A stretch of DNA of 64,000 nucleotides from Blastococcus capsensis. GTDB taxonomy: Bacteria > Actinomycetota > Actinomycetes > Mycobacteriales > Geodermatophilaceae. This document shows positions 43,425 to 51,291 of this stretch, piece after piece (the stretch's first letter is position 1; every line of letters begins with the position of its first letter). A program made the translations under genes and the position numbers. The DNA is taken from contig NZ_JASNNW010000018.1 of the NCBI RefSeq assembly GCF_030165005.1, positions 1 to 64,000 on the forward strand, in the 5' to 3' direction. The notes under the pieces were generated by a model. The model did not search any database. It worked only from the letters and a program-made list of their open reading frames with translations, and was not told the DNA's origin.

Positions 43425-44936
43425 ATGACAACTCAGGTGCCTTCCCTGCAGGACCGTGCCACGCTGGGCACGATGACGACCGCCCCCGACGCCCTGCCGT
43501 TCGACGAGCAGACCGAGCCCGATCCCCGCCGCACGCCCGCCGCGCAGCGGGACGAGACCGACGACACCACCGGCTCCTACGCCCTGGAGGCGCGTGGCGC
43601 GCTCCGCCGCGTCGCGGGGCTCTCCACCGAACTCGCCGACGTCACCGAGGTCGAGTACCGCCAGCTGCGACTCGAGCGCGTCGTGCTCGTCGGGGTCTGG
43701 ACCGAGGGCACCCAGGCCGATGCGGACCGTTCGCTCGCCGAGCTCGCCGCCCTGGCCGAGACCGCCGGCTCCGAGGTGCTGGAGGCGGTCAGCCAGCGCC
43801 GCGACAAGCCCGACGCGGCCACCTACGTGGGCTCGGGCAAGGCCAACGAGATCCGCGACATCGTCGCGGCGAGCGGCGCCGACACCGTCATCTGCGACGG
43901 TGAGCTCACCCCCGGCCAGCTCAACCAGCTGGAGAAGGTCCTCAAGGTGAAGGTCGTCGACCGGACGGCGCTGATCCTGGACATCTTCGCCCAGCACGCC
44001 ACCAGCCGGGAGGGCAAGGCCCAGGTCGAGCTGGCCCAGATGCAGTACATGCTGCCGCGCCTGCGCGGCTGGGGTGAGTCGCTCTCCCGACAGGCCGGTG
44101 GTCGCGTCGCCGGCGGTGGCGGTATCGGTACCCGTGGCCCCGGTGAGACGAAGATCGAGACCGACCGGCGGCGGATCCGCGCCCGGGTGAGCAAGCTCCG
44201 CCGGGAGATCACCGGCATGGCGACGGCGCGGGCCACCCAGCGGTCCAGCCGGGGCCGCAACGCGGTGCCGAGCGTGGCGATCGCCGGCTACACCAATGCG
44301 GGCAAGTCCAGCCTGCTCAACCAGCTCACGGGTGCCGGGGTGCTGGTGGAGAACGCGCTGTTCGCGACCCTCGACCCGACGGTGCGCCGGGCGCAGTCAC
44401 CGGACGGCCGGGAGTACACGCTGACCGACACGGTCGGCTTCGTGCGCCACCTGCCGCACCAGCTCGTGGACGCGTTCCGCTCCACGCTGGAGGAGGTGGC
44501 CGCCGCCGATCTGCTGGTGCACGTCGTCGACGGCTCCGACCCCGACCCGCTCGGCCAGATCGACGCCGTCCGGATCGTGCTGTCGGAGATCGACGCGGCC
44601 GCGGTCCCCGAGCTCATCGTCGTCAACAAGGTCGACGCGATGACCGAGGAGGACATCCTCACCCTCCGCCAGGCCCTGCCCGGCGCGGTCTGGGTGTCGG
44701 CCCGCACCGGAGCCGGGATGGAGACCCTGCGCCGGATGATCGCCGAGCGCCTGCCGCACCCCGACGTGGAGGTCGACGTGCTCGTCCCCTACGAGCGGGG
44801 TGACCTCGTGGCCCGGGTCCACCGGGACGGCGAGGTCCTCGCCGAGCAGCACGAGGGCAGCGGGACCCGGCTGACCGCGCGGGTGGACGGCGCGCTCGCG
44901 GCGGCGCTCGAGGAGTTCGCGGTTCCGGTCGGCTGA
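43425..44936 (+). CDS. hflX: GTPase HflX
   Basis: 503 residues. HflX is a ribosome-associated GTPase that rescues or splits stalled ribosomes. The N-terminal domain contains ATYVGSGKANEIRDIVAASGADTVICDGELTPGQLNQLE. The linker is the signature GGGGIGTRGPGETKIETDRRRI, followed by G1 GYTNAGKSSLLN, G3 DTVGFVRHLPHQLVDAFRSTLEEV and G4 NKVD. The N-terminal ~50 residues are variable; the ATG at 43425 is chosen, and 43473 is an alternative. A nested hairpin follows the stop. Confidence 0.96.
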   Translation: MTTQVPSLQDRATLGTMTTAPDALPFDEQTEPDPRRTPAAQRDETDDTTGSYALEARGALRRVAGLSTELADVTEVEYRQLRLERVVLVGVWTEGTQADADRSLAELAALAETAGSEVLEAVSQRRDKPDAATYVGSGKANEIRDIVAASGADTVICDGELTPGQLNQLEKVLKVKVVDRTALILDIFAQHATSREGKAQVELAQMQYMLPRLRGWGESLSRQAGGRVAGGGGIGTRGPGETKIETDRRRIRARVSKLRREITGMATARATQRSSRGRNAVPSVAIAGYTNAGKSSLLNQLTGAGVLVENALFATLDPTVRRAQSPDGREYTLTDTVGFVRHLPHQLVDAFRSTLEEVAAADLLVHVVDGSDPDPLGQIDAVRIVLSEIDAAAVPELIVVNKVDAMTEEDILTLRQALPGAVWVSARTGAGMETLRRMIAERLPHPDVEVDVLVPYERGDLVARVHRDGEVLAEQHEGSGTRLTARVDGALAAALEEFAVPVG

Positions 44937-44941
44937 GGTGC

Positions 44942-44981
44942 CCGGCCCGGTCGGCCGGATCACGATCCGGTCACGGGCCGG
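44942..44981 (+). terminator. Nested hairpin after hflX
   Basis: CCGGCCCG (44942-44949) pairs with CGGGCCGG (44974-44981), and inside it CCGGAT (44955-44960) pairs with ATCCGG (44965-44970) around a 4-nt loop. It lies in the 57-bp gap before the PAP2 gene and probably ends or attenuates hflX transcription. Confidence 0.6.
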
Positions 44982-44993
44982 TACGGTGACGGC

Positions 44994-45716
44994 GTGACCA
45001 GGGGAGCGGTGCGGGAGACCGGTCTGCCCGGCTCCCCGCCGGTCGTCTCGGTGGGCCGCCCCCCGTGGTGGCTGCTCGTCGTGGCGACGCTGGTCGGTGG
45101 TCTGGTCACCGCCGACCTGCTGGCCCGCGGGGCCCTGGAGCGGCTGGACCTGCGGCTGTCGGAGATCGTGAGCGACTGGGGGCTGCAGGAGTCCGCCGCC
45201 TACCCGGTGGTCTGGCTGTTCACCCAGCTCGGTGGCCGGGTGACGATCCTCGTCGTCCTCGCCGGGCTGGTGGGGTACCTGCTGTGGCGGCGGGGGACCT
45301 GGCTGCCGATCGCCCGGGTGGTGCTGGCGGTCGCCGTCCTCACCGCCGGGGTCTATGCCCTCAAGCACGGCGTGGGCCGGACGGCGCCGGCGTTCCCGGG
45401 GTCGTACTTCTTCCATGCCGACGGCGCCTCGTTCCCCTCGGGGCACGTGGCCAACGCCGTGCTGATGTGGGGCGTCGCCCGCTGGCAGGCGGTCGAGTAC
45501 GGCCTGCCGGCCGCGGCCCAGCGCACCTTCTGGTGGTTGAGCGTGGCCGGGCCCATCGGCACCGGCGTGGCGATGGTGTCGCTGGACTTCCACTGGATCA
45601 CCGATGCGGTCATGGGGGCAGCCGTCGGGATTCTGCTGCTGGGCGTGGTTCACGCACTGGACGCACTGGTTCTGTCACGCTGGGTTCGTGCCCGAGCAGG
45701 CCGACCGACCGCTTAG
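44994..45716 (+). CDS. PAP2 superfamily phosphatase, membrane-bound
   Basis: 240 residues with about six hydrophobic helices. The PAP2 motifs are present: KHGVGRTAP (K-x6-RP-like), FPSGHVANAVLMWG (PSGH) and SLDFHWITDAVMGAAVG (S-R-x5-H-x3-D-like). The likely substrates are lipid phosphates such as phosphatidic acid or undecaprenyl pyrophosphate. GTG at 44994. The 3' end overlaps the next gene by 29 bp in another frame. Confidence 0.88.
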   Translation: MTRGAVRETGLPGSPPVVSVGRPPWWLLVVATLVGGLVTADLLARGALERLDLRLSEIVSDWGLQESAAYPVVWLFTQLGGRVTILVVLAGLVGYLLWRRGTWLPIARVVLAVAVLTAGVYALKHGVGRTAPAFPGSYFFHADGASFPSGHVANAVLMWGVARWQAVEYGLPAAAQRTFWWLSVAGPIGTGVAMVSLDFHWITDAVMGAAVGILLLGVVHALDALVLSRWVRARAGRPTA

Positions 45717-46755
45717 CCACGCCCGCGCGCGTCGGCTGACCTCGGCGACCGCACTGGCCGGCGGGCTGGCGGCCGTGGTCGTCGCCGCCGACCCGGCGGC
45801 TGCGGAGCAAGCGGCCTCCGGGGCCGCCGCGCCGACCGTCCGCTGTGCCGTCACCGACGCGCGTCTCGCCGAGCTGTCCGGGCTCGTCGTCGTCGGCGAG
45901 CAGATGCTGGCGCTGAACGACGGCGGCGACCAGGTGGCCGTCTTCGGTCTCGACGGGACGTGCGCGGTGGCCGACGTGCAGACGGCTCCGGTCGATCCCT
46001 ACGACCCCGAGGACCTCGCCGTCGGAGTGGACGGCACCGTGTGGGTCGCGGACATCGGCGACAACAACAGCGATCGCGCGACCGTGGCCCTGCACGTGCT
46101 GCGGCCCGACGGCACGGCGTCGCTGCACCGGCTGACCTACCCCGACGGTGCGCACGACGCCGAAGCCCTGCTGATGGCGCCGGACGGCAGTCCCTACGTG
46201 GTGACCAAGGAGGTCCTCGGCGCCAGCGGGGTGTACCGGCCCGCCGGTGCCCTGGTCGACGGCGGCACGGTGCCGCTGGAGCGGGTCGGCAGCGTGAACG
46301 TCACGCTCACCGGTACGCCGGGCGGCCCGGTCGGCCGGGCCGGACAGCTGATGATCACCGGCGGTGCGGTCGCCGCGGACGGCAGCGCGCTGGCGCTGCG
46401 CACCTACACCGACGCCTACGTCTGGCCGCTGGAGGGCTCCGACGTCGCCGGCGCACTGGCCGCGGACCCCGTGCGTCTCCCGCTGCCGGAGTCGCCGCAG
46501 GGTGAGGCGATCAGCTTCGCCGCGGACTCGCGGGGGCTCGTGATCGCCAGTGAGGGCCTGCCCAGCGAGGTCACCGTCGTCCCGCTCCCGTCCGCGGCCG
46601 TGCCGGCGACCACCGCCCCGCCGCCCGGCGAGCCGTTGCCCACCTTCGCCGACCTCACCCGCTCGGACCGATCGCCCTTCCCGGCCGCGCTCATCGCCGC
46701 CTCGGTCGCCACCCTCGTCGTGTGGCTCGGCGGCCGGCTGCGCCGCCGGCCCTGA
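45688..46755 (+). CDS. Secreted beta-propeller-like protein with C-terminal membrane anchor
   Basis: 355 residues, no named family. The signal peptide is ARRLTSATALAGGLAAVVVAADPAAA. The mature part reads like a six- or seven-bladed propeller (ELSGLVVVGEQMLALNDGGDQVAVFGLDG, DPEDLAVGVDGTVWVADIGDNNSDR, DAEALLMAPDGSPYVVTKE). A proline-rich linker is followed by the helix PAALIAASVATLVVWLGG and RLRRRP, giving a C-terminal anchor. GTG at 45688 overlaps the PAP2 gene. The WVADIGDNN motif suggests calcium or ligand binding; the role is unknown. It converges on the IclR gene with a 3-bp gap. Confidence 0.72.
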   Translation: MPEQADRPLSHARARRLTSATALAGGLAAVVVAADPAAAEQAASGAAAPTVRCAVTDARLAELSGLVVVGEQMLALNDGGDQVAVFGLDGTCAVADVQTAPVDPYDPEDLAVGVDGTVWVADIGDNNSDRATVALHVLRPDGTASLHRLTYPDGAHDAEALLMAPDGSPYVVTKEVLGASGVYRPAGALVDGGTVPLERVGSVNVTLTGTPGGPVGRAGQLMITGGAVAADGSALALRTYTDAYVWPLEGSDVAGALAADPVRLPLPESPQGEAISFAADSRGLVIASEGLPSEVTVVPLPSAAVPATTAPPPGEPLPTFADLTRSDRSPFPAALIAASVATLVVWLGGRLRRRP

Positions 46756-46758
46756 GGA

Positions 46759-47514
46759 TCAGGGAGCGGACCGCCATCCCAGCTGCCGGCTGCACTCCTC
46801 GGCAGCTGCGGTGACCTGCGCCCCGTAGCCGGCCCAGAGGCGCCGGGGGAGCCGGGAAGTGGGCAGCGAGAGGCTCAACGTGGCCACGGGCATGCCCCCG
46901 CGGTCGAGGATCGCCGCCCCGACCGCGGCGATGTCCGGGTGCCGCGTGCCCACGGAGACGGCGTAGCCCTGCCGGCGCACCCGTCGTAGCTCACGGAGCA
47001 CGCCCTCGGGGTCGGTGTCGGTGTGGGGGGTGAGCGCCTCCAGCGGGGCGGCGCGCAGCAGCGCGGCGGCTCGTGGCTCGGGCATGGCGGCCAGCACGGC
47101 CTTCCCGGACGCCGTCGTGTGGAGGGGGGCGCCGTTCCCGACGGAGGCATGGGTCCGGACCGGGTGGGCGCCTTCGATCTTGTCGAGCAGGACGATCCGC
47201 CGCTCCTCCGGTACCGAGAGGTGGACCGTCTCGCCGGTCGCCGCGGAGAGCCGGTGCATGGCCGGTAGCGCGACGCGGCGGATCTCCTCGTCCGCTCGGT
47301 GCCGGGAACCGATCGCCTGCGCTTTCGCGGTGAGCGACCACCGCGTCGGCTCCTCGGCACCCGCCCGGATCCAGCCCAGCTCCCCGAGGGTCAACAGCAT
47401 CCGCTGGACCGTGGACTTCGGCAGCTGCATCGCCCGGGACAGGTCGCTCACGCCGACGGGCTGCTGCTCGGAGACCGCTTCCAGCACGGCCAGTGCCACG
47501 GAAACCGACCTCAT
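46759..47514 (-). CDS. IclR family transcriptional regulator
   Basis: 251 residues. The N-terminal winged helix (RSVSVALAVLEAVSEQQPVGVSDLSRAMQLPKSTVQRMLLTLGELGWIR) and the C-terminal effector domain (GETVHLSVPEERRIVLLDKIEG, GAPLHTTASGKAVLAAMP, YAVSVGTRHPDIAAVGAAI) are complete. It is divergent from the CoA-transferase/ABC operon, and palindromes suited to an IclR dimer lie between the two starts, so it most likely controls that operon in response to its substrate. The ATG at 47512-47514 is chosen from homology. Confidence 0.93.
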   Translation of the reverse strand: MRSVSVALAVLEAVSEQQPVGVSDLSRAMQLPKSTVQRMLLTLGELGWIRAGAEEPTRWSLTAKAQAIGSRHRADEEIRRVALPAMHRLSAATGETVHLSVPEERRIVLLDKIEGAHPVRTHASVGNGAPLHTTASGKAVLAAMPEPRAAALLRAAPLEALTPHTDTDPEGVLRELRRVRRQGYAVSVGTRHPDIAAVGAAILDRGGMPVATLSLSLPTSRLPRRLWAGYGAQVTAAAEECSRQLGWRSAP

Positions 47515-47544
47515 GTGGTTGACGTCACCTTTCGCCGCCCCTAC

Positions 47545-47599
47545 TGTGGCGCGCACCACAGCGTGCCATTGCACGGCAAAGCGTGCCACACAGTGGCAC
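47545..47599. promoter_or_regulatory. Candidate IclR operators between regulator and operon
   Basis: Two inverted repeats lie in the 112-bp divergent space: TGTGG (47545-47549) with CCACA (47556-47560), and the stronger GTGCCAC (47583-47589) with GTGGCAC (47593-47599). A further GTGCCAT/ACGGCA half-site pair lies between them. Repeated GTGCCA half-sites suggest cooperative binding of the IclR dimer. Confidence 0.6.
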
Positions 47600-47626
47600 A
47601 GGCGGCAAGGCAGTCGGGAGATGTAC

Positions 47627-48901
47627 GTGTCAGACCAGGTCCCCCAGGGCGCTCTCACCGGCGTGCGGGTCCTCGACCTCACCCAGGTCATGGCGGGGGC
47701 GTACTGCTCCATGCTGCTGGCCGACATGGGTGCCGACGTGATCAAGATCGAGCGGCCCGAGGGCGGGGACGACACCCGCCGGATGTCCCGCGGCCCGGAC
47801 GTCGAGCACTCGCCGGCGTTCAACGCCATGAACCGCAACAAGCGCGGTATCGCCGTCGACCTGAAGGACCCACGCGGCGCGGACGTCGTCCGGCGGCTGG
47901 CCGAGGACGCCGATGTGCTCGTGGAGAACTTCCGTCCCGGCCTGCTGGACCGGTTCGGACTGGGACAGGAGGCGCTCCGGGCGGCGAACCCGGCTCTCGT
48001 CTACTGCTCCATCTCCGGATTCGGCGCCACCGGTCCGTACGCCGGTCGCGGCGGATACGACCTCATCGCCCAGGCGATGAGCGGCCTGATGAGCATGACC
48101 GGTGAGCCTGGACGGCCGCCGGCCAAGGTCGGCGTCCCCATCTGCGACCTCAACGCCGGCGTGTTCGGCGCCTACGGCGTGCTGTCGGCCTACATCCACC
48201 GGCTGAAGACGGGGGAGGGGCAGTTCGTCGACACGTCGCTGCTCGAGGCGGGGATCGCCTACACGGTCTGGGAGACGGCGATGTTCTTCAGCCTGGGGGA
48301 CGTGGCCAGCCCGATGGGATCGGCGCACCGGTTGTCCGCCCCCTACGAGGCGCTGCCCACGGCCGACGGGTGGATCGCCATCGGGGCAGCCAACGACCGG
48401 AACTGGGCGCGGTTGTGCGCCGGCCTCGGGATGGAGCGGCTGCTGCAGGATCCGCGGTTCGAGAACAACCCCGCCCGGATGACGTACCGGTTCGAACTGG
48501 CCGGGGAGCTGGCGGCGACGCTGCGGCAGCGGACGACGGCCGAGTGGCTCGAGGCCCTGCACGCGGCCGGGGTGCCGAGCGGGCCGCTCTACGACATCGA
48601 GCAGGTCTACGCGGACCCGCACGTGCAGGCACGGGAGATGCTCGTCGAGACGCAGCACCCCCGCATGGGCACCGTCCGCCACATCGGCGCCCCCGTGAAG
48701 CTGTCGGGCACCCCGTCAGCCATCCGTCGCCCGGCGCCCCTGCTCGGCGAGCACAGCCGCGAGGTGCTGGCGGAGGCCGGGATGTCCGCCGCGGAGATCG
48801 AGGAACTCGTCTCCGCCGGCGTCCTGGTGACGCCTGACGACCACGCCCGCACGACCGGTGCGGCAGCCAGCCCCCTCGATTCGACGGAGGTCCCCGCGTG
48901 A
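47627..48901 (+). CDS. Family III (CaiB/BaiF) CoA-transferase
   Basis: 424 residues. Family III signs are GVRVLDLTQVMAGAYCSMLLADMGADVIKIERPEGGDDTR, NRNKRGIAVDLKDPRG, VENFRPGLLDRFGLG and ISGFGATGPYAGRGGYDLIAQAMSGLM; the active-site Asp falls in the VPICDLNAGVFGAYGVL block. It moves CoA between carboxylic acids, which would activate the imported acid. GTG at 47627 is preferred because GGGAG lies 6 bp upstream; the ATG at 47621 is too close to that site. The stop overlaps the ABC ATPase GTG by 4 bp. Confidence 0.92.
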   Translation: MSDQVPQGALTGVRVLDLTQVMAGAYCSMLLADMGADVIKIERPEGGDDTRRMSRGPDVEHSPAFNAMNRNKRGIAVDLKDPRGADVVRRLAEDADVLVENFRPGLLDRFGLGQEALRAANPALVYCSISGFGATGPYAGRGGYDLIAQAMSGLMSMTGEPGRPPAKVGVPICDLNAGVFGAYGVLSAYIHRLKTGEGQFVDTSLLEAGIAYTVWETAMFFSLGDVASPMGSAHRLSAPYEALPTADGWIAIGAANDRNWARLCAGLGMERLLQDPRFENNPARMTYRFELAGELAATLRQRTTAEWLEALHAAGVPSGPLYDIEQVYADPHVQAREMLVETQHPRMGTVRHIGAPVKLSGTPSAIRRPAPLLGEHSREVLAEAGMSAAEIEELVSAGVLVTPDDHARTTGAAASPLDSTEVPA

Positions 48902-50082
48902 CCCACCTCGTCCTGTCCGGACTGACCAAGAGCTTCGGCGCCGCACCGGTGGTCGACCACGTCGATCTCTCCATCGAGGAGGGGGAGGCCGTCGTCCTGC
49001 TCGGGCCCAGCGGCTGCGGCAAGACCACCTGCCTGCGCATGATCGCCGGCTTCGAGCGCCCGGACGCAGGGGAGATCCGGCTGCGGGACAAGGTGCTGGC
49101 CGGGCCGCGCATGTTCGTCCCGCCGGAGCGCCGTCAGATGTCGGTGGTGTTCCAGAGCTACGCCCTCTGGCCGCATCTCAGCGTGCGGGAGAACGTCGGT
49201 TACGGGCCGACGACGGCGAAGGCGAGCCGTGCGGAGGTCCGGCGCCGGACCGACGAGGCGCTGGCCATGGTGCAGCTGGACGGTCTGGCCGACCGCTACG
49301 CCCACCAGCTCTCCGGTGGCCAGCAGCAGCGCGTCGCGCTGGCCCGGGCCCTGGTGAACGACCCGGCACTCCTGCTGCTGGACGAGCCGCTGTCCAACCT
49401 CGACACCCGGCTCCGGGAGGAGATGCGCTCGGAGATCAAGCGCATCCACCGCTCGCTCGGGGTGACGATGGTCTACGTCACCCACGACCAGGCCGAGGCG
49501 CTGTCGCTCGCGGACCGGCTCGTCGTCATGCACGCGGGCCGGGTGGTGCAGGTCGGCGCCCCGGAGGAGGTCTACCGGCGCCCGAGGACGAGCTTCGTCG
49601 CCCGGGCCCTCGGCGCGACGAACCTGCTGCCCGCCACCGTGTGCGGTCCGCCGTCCCCCGACGGCGTGCCCCTCCGGCTGCCCGGTGGCATCACGGTGAC
49701 CGCCCCACCGCCGGCGGACGTGGCCGTGCAGGCGGGGGACGAGGTGGCCGTGTCGATCCGTCCCGTCGATCTCCGGCTCACCTCCGGGACCTCCAGCGCC
49801 GCGGGGGCCGCTCGGGTCAGCGAGGCGCTGTTCTTCGGGGACCACGTGCAGTACGCCGTCGACCTGCCCGGGCTCGCCGAGCCGCTGAAGGCGACCGGTC
49901 CCAGCCTGGGCCGCTTCGACGTCGGCCAGGACGTCGTGATCGAGGTGGACGGCACCGCGGTCGCCATCGTCGGCGATGGACCGGCGGCCTCCGTTCCCGG
50001 CGATGACGGCCACCACCCGGGGCCATCGGCCAACGCGGGCGCCTCGCCCGCCCCAGCTCCGGCCGGGCGGTCCGCCGCGTGA
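48898..50082 (+). CDS. ABC transporter ATPase (iron/spermidine/thiamine importer type)
   Basis: 394 residues. Walker A GPSGCGKTT, Q-loop VFQSYALWPH, signature [15 protein letters not shown], Walker B LLLLDEPLSNLDTRLREEMR and the H-loop VYVTHDQAEAL place it in the CysA/FbpC/PotA/MalK group with a C-terminal TOBE regulatory domain (~250-350). A Pro/Ala/Gly tail ends the protein. It powers the fused permease downstream. GTGA overlaps link it to the CoA-transferase before it and to a possible early start of the binding-protein gene after it. Confidence 0.94.
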   Translation: MTHLVLSGLTKSFGAAPVVDHVDLSIEEGEAVVLLGPSGCGKTTCLRMIAGFERPDAGEIRLRDKVLAGPRMFVPPERRQMSVVFQSYALWPHLSVRENVGYGPTTAKASRAEVRRRTDEALAMVQLDGLADRYAHQLSGGQQQRVALARALVNDPALLLLDEPLSNLDTRLREEMRSEIKRIHRSLGVTMVYVTHDQAEALSLADRLVVMHAGRVVQVGAPEEVYRRPRTSFVARALGATNLLPATVCGPPSPDGVPLRLPGGITVTAPPPADVAVQAGDEVAVSIRPVDLRLTSGTSSAAGAARVSEALFFGDHVQYAVDLPGLAEPLKATGPSLGRFDVGQDVVIEVDGTAVAIVGDGPAASVPGDDGHHPGPSANAGASPAPAPAGRSAA

Positions 50083-50144
50083 CCGGGATCCGTCGCTCCA
50101 CCGTTCGTCCACCGTCCACGCACGTCCGTCCGAGAAGAGGCACC

Positions 50145-51236
50145 GTGTCGATTCGTCCCACCGCCCGCCGCAGGAACGCCCTGTTCGCCGTTCCCTTGTC
50201 CGCCGTCCTTCTCGCCGGGTGCGGCAACGGCTCCGAGCCGGCCGCCGAGGGCGGTGAGGGGGTGAGCGAAGCCGCCGGCATCGAAGGCATCAGCGAGGAC
50301 CTGATCGCCGCTGCCCAGGAGGAGGGTGGAGTCGTCATCTACGCCGGCGGGCACACCCGTCCGGGGGTCGAACTGCTCCAGGAGCGGATGCAGGAACTCT
50401 TCGGCATCGACGTGACCTTCACTCGCGAGGACTCCGGCTCGGTCGCCAACTCCATCTCCGCCGAACTGGCGAGCGGTTCTCTCAACGCCGACGTGGTCAG
50501 CCTCACCGATCCCGACACGCTGCAGCAGTGGGCGGACGAGGGGATCATCACCGAGCCCGAGATCCCCAACGCCGACGAGATCATCGACGGCCTGGACAAC
50601 CCCGACAACCCGCAGGTGCCCTACAGCCTCGTGCCGCTCGGGATCATGTACAACGGCGCCAGCACCGACCCCGCAGACCTGCCCACCACGTGGGAGGAGT
50701 TCGCCTCCTCGACGGAGGGCACGATCGTGAGCTCCGACCCGGGGGCGTCGGGTACCGCGCTCGCGTTCTACACGACGCTCACCGGCCTCTACGGGGAGGA
50801 GTGGCTCGCGCAGCTGGCCGAACGCGACGTGATCGTCACCGACAGCAGCCTGGCCCTCGCGCAGCTGGTGCTCACCGGCGAGGCCGACATCGGTGTCCCG
50901 GCGATCGAGTCCGCGGTGCTCAGTGCGGCCGCGGAGGGCGAGCCGCTGAAGATCGCCTTCATGGAGGACGGCGTGCCGACCTTCACCAGCGAGCTGGCGA
51001 TGCTGACCGACGCCCCGCGGCCCAACGCCGCGAAGCTCCTGATGCAGTACCAGCTCAGCGAGGACTTCCAGAACGCGCTGGTCGAGCTCGGCGGGCGCAG
51101 CGTGCTGGAGGGTGCTCCGCAGCCGGTGGAAGGGGCCGACCTCTCCGACGCCACGCTCCTTCCCGCCGATCTCGAGGAGATCGCTGCCCGGGGAGACCAG
51201 GTGGTGGCCCGCTTCGCCGAACTGTTCAACCGGTGA
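50145..51236 (+). CDS. ABC transporter substrate-binding lipoprotein (SBP_bac_6/8 type)
   Basis: 363 residues. A lipobox LLAGC with lipidated Cys26 follows a positive N-terminus. The mature part has GVVIYAGGHTRPGVELLQERMQELFGIDVTFTRED, ADVVSLTDPDTLQQWADEG, YSLVPLGIMYNG and DFQNALVELGGRSVLEG, resembling iron(III)/thiamine/2-aminoethylphosphonate-type binding proteins (AfuA/PotD class). GTG at 50145 with AGAGG upstream gives a standard lipoprotein signal; an earlier GTG at 50079 overlapping the ATPase stop would add 22 residues. The ligand is unknown; the neighbours suggest an organic acid. Confidence 0.88.
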   Translation: MSIRPTARRRNALFAVPLSAVLLAGCGNGSEPAAEGGEGVSEAAGIEGISEDLIAAAQEEGGVVIYAGGHTRPGVELLQERMQELFGIDVTFTREDSGSVANSISAELASGSLNADVVSLTDPDTLQQWADEGIITEPEIPNADEIIDGLDNPDNPQVPYSLVPLGIMYNGASTDPADLPTTWEEFASSTEGTIVSSDPGASGTALAFYTTLTGLYGEEWLAQLAERDVIVTDSSLALAQLVLTGEADIGVPAIESAVLSAAAEGEPLKIAFMEDGVPTFTSELAMLTDAPRPNAAKLLMQYQLSEDFQNALVELGGRSVLEGAPQPVEGADLSDATLLPADLEEIAARGDQVVARFAELFNR

Positions 51237-51291
51237 GCGCGGACGCGGTACGGGCCGGCGCCTTCGCCGGCCCGCGCGAAGGGAGCGGGCC

